Below are positions 8,301 to 10,559 of a DNA stretch of 10,559 nt, in pieces. The stretch spans positions 1-10,559 of the forward strand of contig CAMJLI010000061.1 of assembly GCA_946406585.1 (NCBI GenBank), written 5' to 3'. A program made the translations under genes and the position numbers. Positions within the stretch are counted from its first letter, which is position 1; each line of letters starts with the position of its first letter. The notes below the pieces were generated by a model. It was not told where the DNA came from. It saw only the letters and a list, made by a program, of their open reading frames with translations, and made no database searches. The stretch comes from an uncultured Prevotellaceae bacterium. GTDB lineage: Bacteria > Bacteroidota > Bacteroidia > Bacteroidales > Bacteroidaceae.

Positions 8301-9417
8301 ACTTTTTTACTTTCACCTCTTCACCTTCTTTCAGCAGTCCGGCACCTTCGGCGATGATGGTTTCCCCTTCGCCAAGTCCATTCTCCACGATATAATCCCT
8401 CCCATTGTTTTGTTGGAAGACCTCGATGGGCGTGGCCTTTGTCTTGCCATCCACCACCTTGTAGACGAAAATGCGGTTCTGCAACTCATAGGTGGCCTCT
8501 TGCGGTATCACTATGCAGTCTCTCTTATGGGTGGAAAGCAGCACGGTGGCCGAACCACCATTGTGCAACAGCCTTTGAGGATTGGGGAATACGGCACGCA
8601 ACGTCACGGCTCCCGTGGCCTGGTCTATCGTGCCGCTGACGGCATTTATTTTCCCACGCCACTCATACATTGTGCCGTTGCCAAGCTTCAGCTCCACCTC
8701 GGGAGCCTGGTGCATGAAATTCTCAAGCGAGCCATACTTCTGTATCAGGCTGATGGCCTGTGTCTCGGTGATGCTGAAATAGGCATACATGTCATGGTCT
8801 TCTGCCACGGTGACCAACGGCTCTGCCATGCTGCTGCTCACCAGCGCCCCTACATGAAACGGTATCATGGAAGCCGAACCATTCACAGGACTCTTGATTA
8901 CAGTATAGCTGAGGTTGTTGCGTGCATTCGCCTCTTGTGCCTTTGCCAGATTCACGGCAGCCTTCGCCTCGTTCAGCACGTTCAGGGCCGTCTGCACGGT
9001 GTAGTCGCTCACCACCTGTTCTGCCTCCAGTTTCTTGCTGCTTTCATACTCCATTAGTGCGGTGGCCAACTTGGCCTCTGCCGTCTTCACACTGGCTTGT
9101 GCCACTTGCAGGGCCGCCTTGTAGGGCACTTGGTCGATGATGAACAGTGTCTGCCCCTTCCTCACCTGCTCTCCCTCACGGATGCAGATTTGTGTTATTG
9201 TGCCAGACACCTGCGGACGAATCTCCACAATCTTGCAGCCGGTGAGGCGTGCCGTATATGGCGACACCAACGTTTGGTCGCTGCGTGTCACCATCATGGT
9301 CTTGTATTCCGCCTTGCCATGATGTTCTTTCTTCTCCTTTTTTTCAGAACAAGCACACATCGTCAAGGCAACGGCCACCAAAATTCCCAAAGTACGTATA
9401 TTCTTCATGCCCATCAT
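8299..9417 (-). CDS. RND efflux membrane-fusion (periplasmic adaptor) lipoprotein, AcrA/MexA family
   Basis: The 372-residue adaptor bridges the RND pump and an outer-membrane channel in the periplasm. A hydrophobic leader ends at TMCACSEKK; Cys23 (with Ala at -1) is the likely lipidated residue, though the lipobox is imperfect, followed by a charged Lys/Glu/His tether. The family layout is visible. The first half of the lipoyl-like domain is at ~64-95 (PQVSGTI, EGEQVRKGQTLF). A helical hairpin rich in Ala, Lys and Glu spans ~97-165. The second lipoyl half is at ~168-196 (YTVIKSPVNG). A beta-barrel at ~200-295 includes SGTIDQATGAVTLRA, and a membrane-proximal region follows from ~300. Three in-frame ATGs lie close together (9417, 9414, 9408). 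The third, giving MKNIRTLG, fits a standard signal peptide best; an in-frame TAA sits two codons upstream of the first. This is the first gene of the two-gene efflux operon. Confidence 0.93.
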   Translation of the reverse strand: MMGMKNIRTLGILVAVALTMCACSEKKEKKEHHGKAEYKTMMVTRSDQTLVSPYTARLTGCKIVEIRPQVSGTITQICIREGEQVRKGQTLFIIDQVPYKAALQVAQASVKTAEAKLATALMEYESSKKLEAEQVVSDYTVQTALNVLNEAKAAVNLAKAQEANARNNLSYTVIKSPVNGSASMIPFHVGALVSSSMAEPLVTVAEDHDMYAYFSITETQAISLIQKYGSLENFMHQAPEVELKLGNGTMYEWRGKINAVSGTIDQATGAVTLRAVFPNPQRLLHNGGSATVLLSTHKRDCIVIPQEATYELQNRIFVYKVVDGKTKATPIEVFQQNNGRDYIVENGLGEGETIIAEGAGLLKEGEEVKVKK

Positions 9418-9521
9418 TAATTAGCTTGAATGGTAATGTCACCTTTACCTATGATACCCATTGCCAGGTCGCACCATGTTGTGTAGGTCAGCAAGGTAAA
9501 TTCATCTTGGTCTCCAACACA

Positions 9522-9534
9522 TTGACATGGTCAA
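9522..9534. repeat. Small perfect inverted repeat (5-3-5) in the efflux leader
   Basis: TTGACATGGTCAA has perfect 5-base arms around ATG. It could be a repressor half-site pair or a very short RNA hairpin. If the alternative promoter at 9549-9557 is used, it would fall just downstream of the transcription start, a plausible operator position. Chance is a realistic alternative. Confidence 0.25.
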
Positions 9535-9564
9535 AACATCAATAGGGCGCAAAAACACAATTCT

Positions 9565-9615
9565 TTATATCTTGGAATGCATGTCTGATGTGCTGGATGG
9601 CATTCTCTGTGACAT
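9565..9615 (-). other. Possible 16-codon leader-peptide ORF upstream of the efflux operon
   Basis: An ATG at 9615 opens 16 codons (MSQRMPSSTSDMHSKI) ending in TAA, ~22 bases downstream of the predicted transcription start. It has no Shine-Dalgarno sequence, which is not informative in this phylum. Translated leader peptides are known to control some Bacteroides resistance genes, so it deserves mention, but an ORF this short is often chance. Three Ser residues and one Thr occur close together within it; no strong stalling motif is seen. Confidence 0.15.
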
Positions 9616-9644
9616 CTTATTGATATGAGTCCACTTTTCTGTCT

Positions 9645-9653
9645 GCAAATATA
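9645..9653 (-). promoter_or_regulatory. Putative -7 promoter element for the efflux operon
   Basis: The minus strand reads TATATTTGC, an exact match to the Bacteroidota -7 consensus TAnnTTTG with the usual following C. No clear TTTG stands at the -33 position, where the sequence is AT-rich. It lies ~230 bases from the first efflux gene and points away from parC. Confidence 0.5.
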
Positions 9654-9697
9654 CTTATTTTTGAAGAAACATAAGTTTTTTGTTGTAGTTTTTTGAA

Positions 9698-9720
9698 GTG
9701 ACGGGCACATGGCACGCCAC
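9698..9720. repeat. Imperfect GC-rich dyad between the divergent promoters
   Basis: A 23-base segment running from GTGACGGGC to GCACGCCAC pairs with itself at seven of nine arm positions around a 5-base centre. It is a GC-rich island in AT-rich DNA, roughly 45 bases upstream of the efflux -7 element and 70 bases upstream of the parC -7 element. Its position suits an activator or repressor site, but no regulator gene is present. Confidence 0.2.
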
Positions 9721-9789
9721 AAAAAGGTATTTTGCTTGGAAGAAAGATGATTTTCTTTGCCTATCTGCCCTCAATTCGAGATTTTTGCG

Positions 9790-9798
9790 TACATTTGC
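9790..9798 (+). promoter_or_regulatory. parC: Putative -7 promoter element for parC
   Basis: TACATTTGC exactly matches the Bacteroidota -7 consensus TAnnTTTG plus C. It ends 22 bases before the parC ATG, which would give a short 5' leader of roughly 15 bases with no Shine-Dalgarno sequence, common in this phylum. A -33 TTTG at the usual spacing is not obvious. Confidence 0.55.
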
Positions 9799-9820
9799 AC
9801 AAAACAACGACACATACATC

Positions 9821-10559
<739 letters not shown>

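Larger units (their letters stand above)
9418..9644 (-). promoter_or_regulatory. Long (~220-base) candidate leader of the efflux operon
   Basis: Between the putative -7 element and the first efflux gene lie ~227 bases without a conserved gene. On the minus strand they hold two tiny ORFs (16 and 8 codons) and several short inverted repeats. One is TTGAC-ATG-GTCAA at 9522-9534. Another pairs GGTAA with TTACC at 9432-9449, 15 to 32 bases upstream of the first ATG. A weaker alternative -7, TGTTTTTGC at 9549-9557, would shorten the leader to ~125 bases. The length and structures leave room for leader-peptide or RNA-based control, but nothing here matches a riboswitch I recognise. Confidence 0.3.

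Noticed and set aside
7603..9057. 484-codon plus-strand open frame spanning the pump/adaptor junction
   Set aside because: It crosses two real genes on the opposite strand, is His-rich and shows no domain; an open frame by composition only.
9656..9663. TATTTTTG on the plus strand as a second parC promoter element
   Set aside because: It fits TAnnTTTG but lies in an AT-rich run that gives such matches by chance, and the TACATTTGC element 22 bases before the ATG is a better placed candidate.

Overview
The window looks like a chromosomal segment of a Bacteroidales bacterium, most likely Prevotella-like. Three things suggest this. Three intergenic motifs match or closely match the Bacteroidota -7 promoter element TAnnTTTG(C). 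Most starts lack a Shine-Dalgarno sequence. The partial topoisomerase gene has the typical Bacteroidota ParC sequence. The lineage is inferred from these features only; no database search was run.

Layout, left to right. (1) Positions 1-89, minus strand: the first 29 codons of a small exported protein that leaves the window. (2) 141-4982, minus strand: a 1613-residue protein carrying a DEDD-type 3'-5' exonuclease fold, a complete RecQ-type (SF2) helicase, a ~400-residue winged-helix-like linker, a complete UvrD/PcrA-type (SF1A) helicase and an unassigned C-terminal ~110 residues. (3) 4983-5175: a short spacer with the putative helicase promoter, flanked by two inverted repeats that could be operators. 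(4) 5176-8289 and 8299-9417, minus strand: a two-gene efflux operon, with the membrane-fusion lipoprotein first and the AcrB-like RND pump second, 9 bases apart. No outer-membrane channel gene follows. (5) 9418-9820: a 403-base divergent intergenic region with a minus-strand promoter, a ~220-base leader for the efflux operon containing tiny ORFs and small inverted repeats, and a plus-strand promoter. (6) 9821-10559, plus strand: the N-terminal third of a topoisomerase IV subunit A (ParC) with a strongly acidic N-terminal tail, cut by the window end.

The efflux pair acts together in the envelope. ParC and the multi-domain helicase are DNA-maintenance proteins but are not in one transcription unit. 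The most unusual item is the exonuclease-RecQ-UvrD fusion: two helicases from different superfamilies plus a nuclease-like domain in one chain. I see no tRNA, rRNA, CRISPR array, insertion sequence or phage gene.
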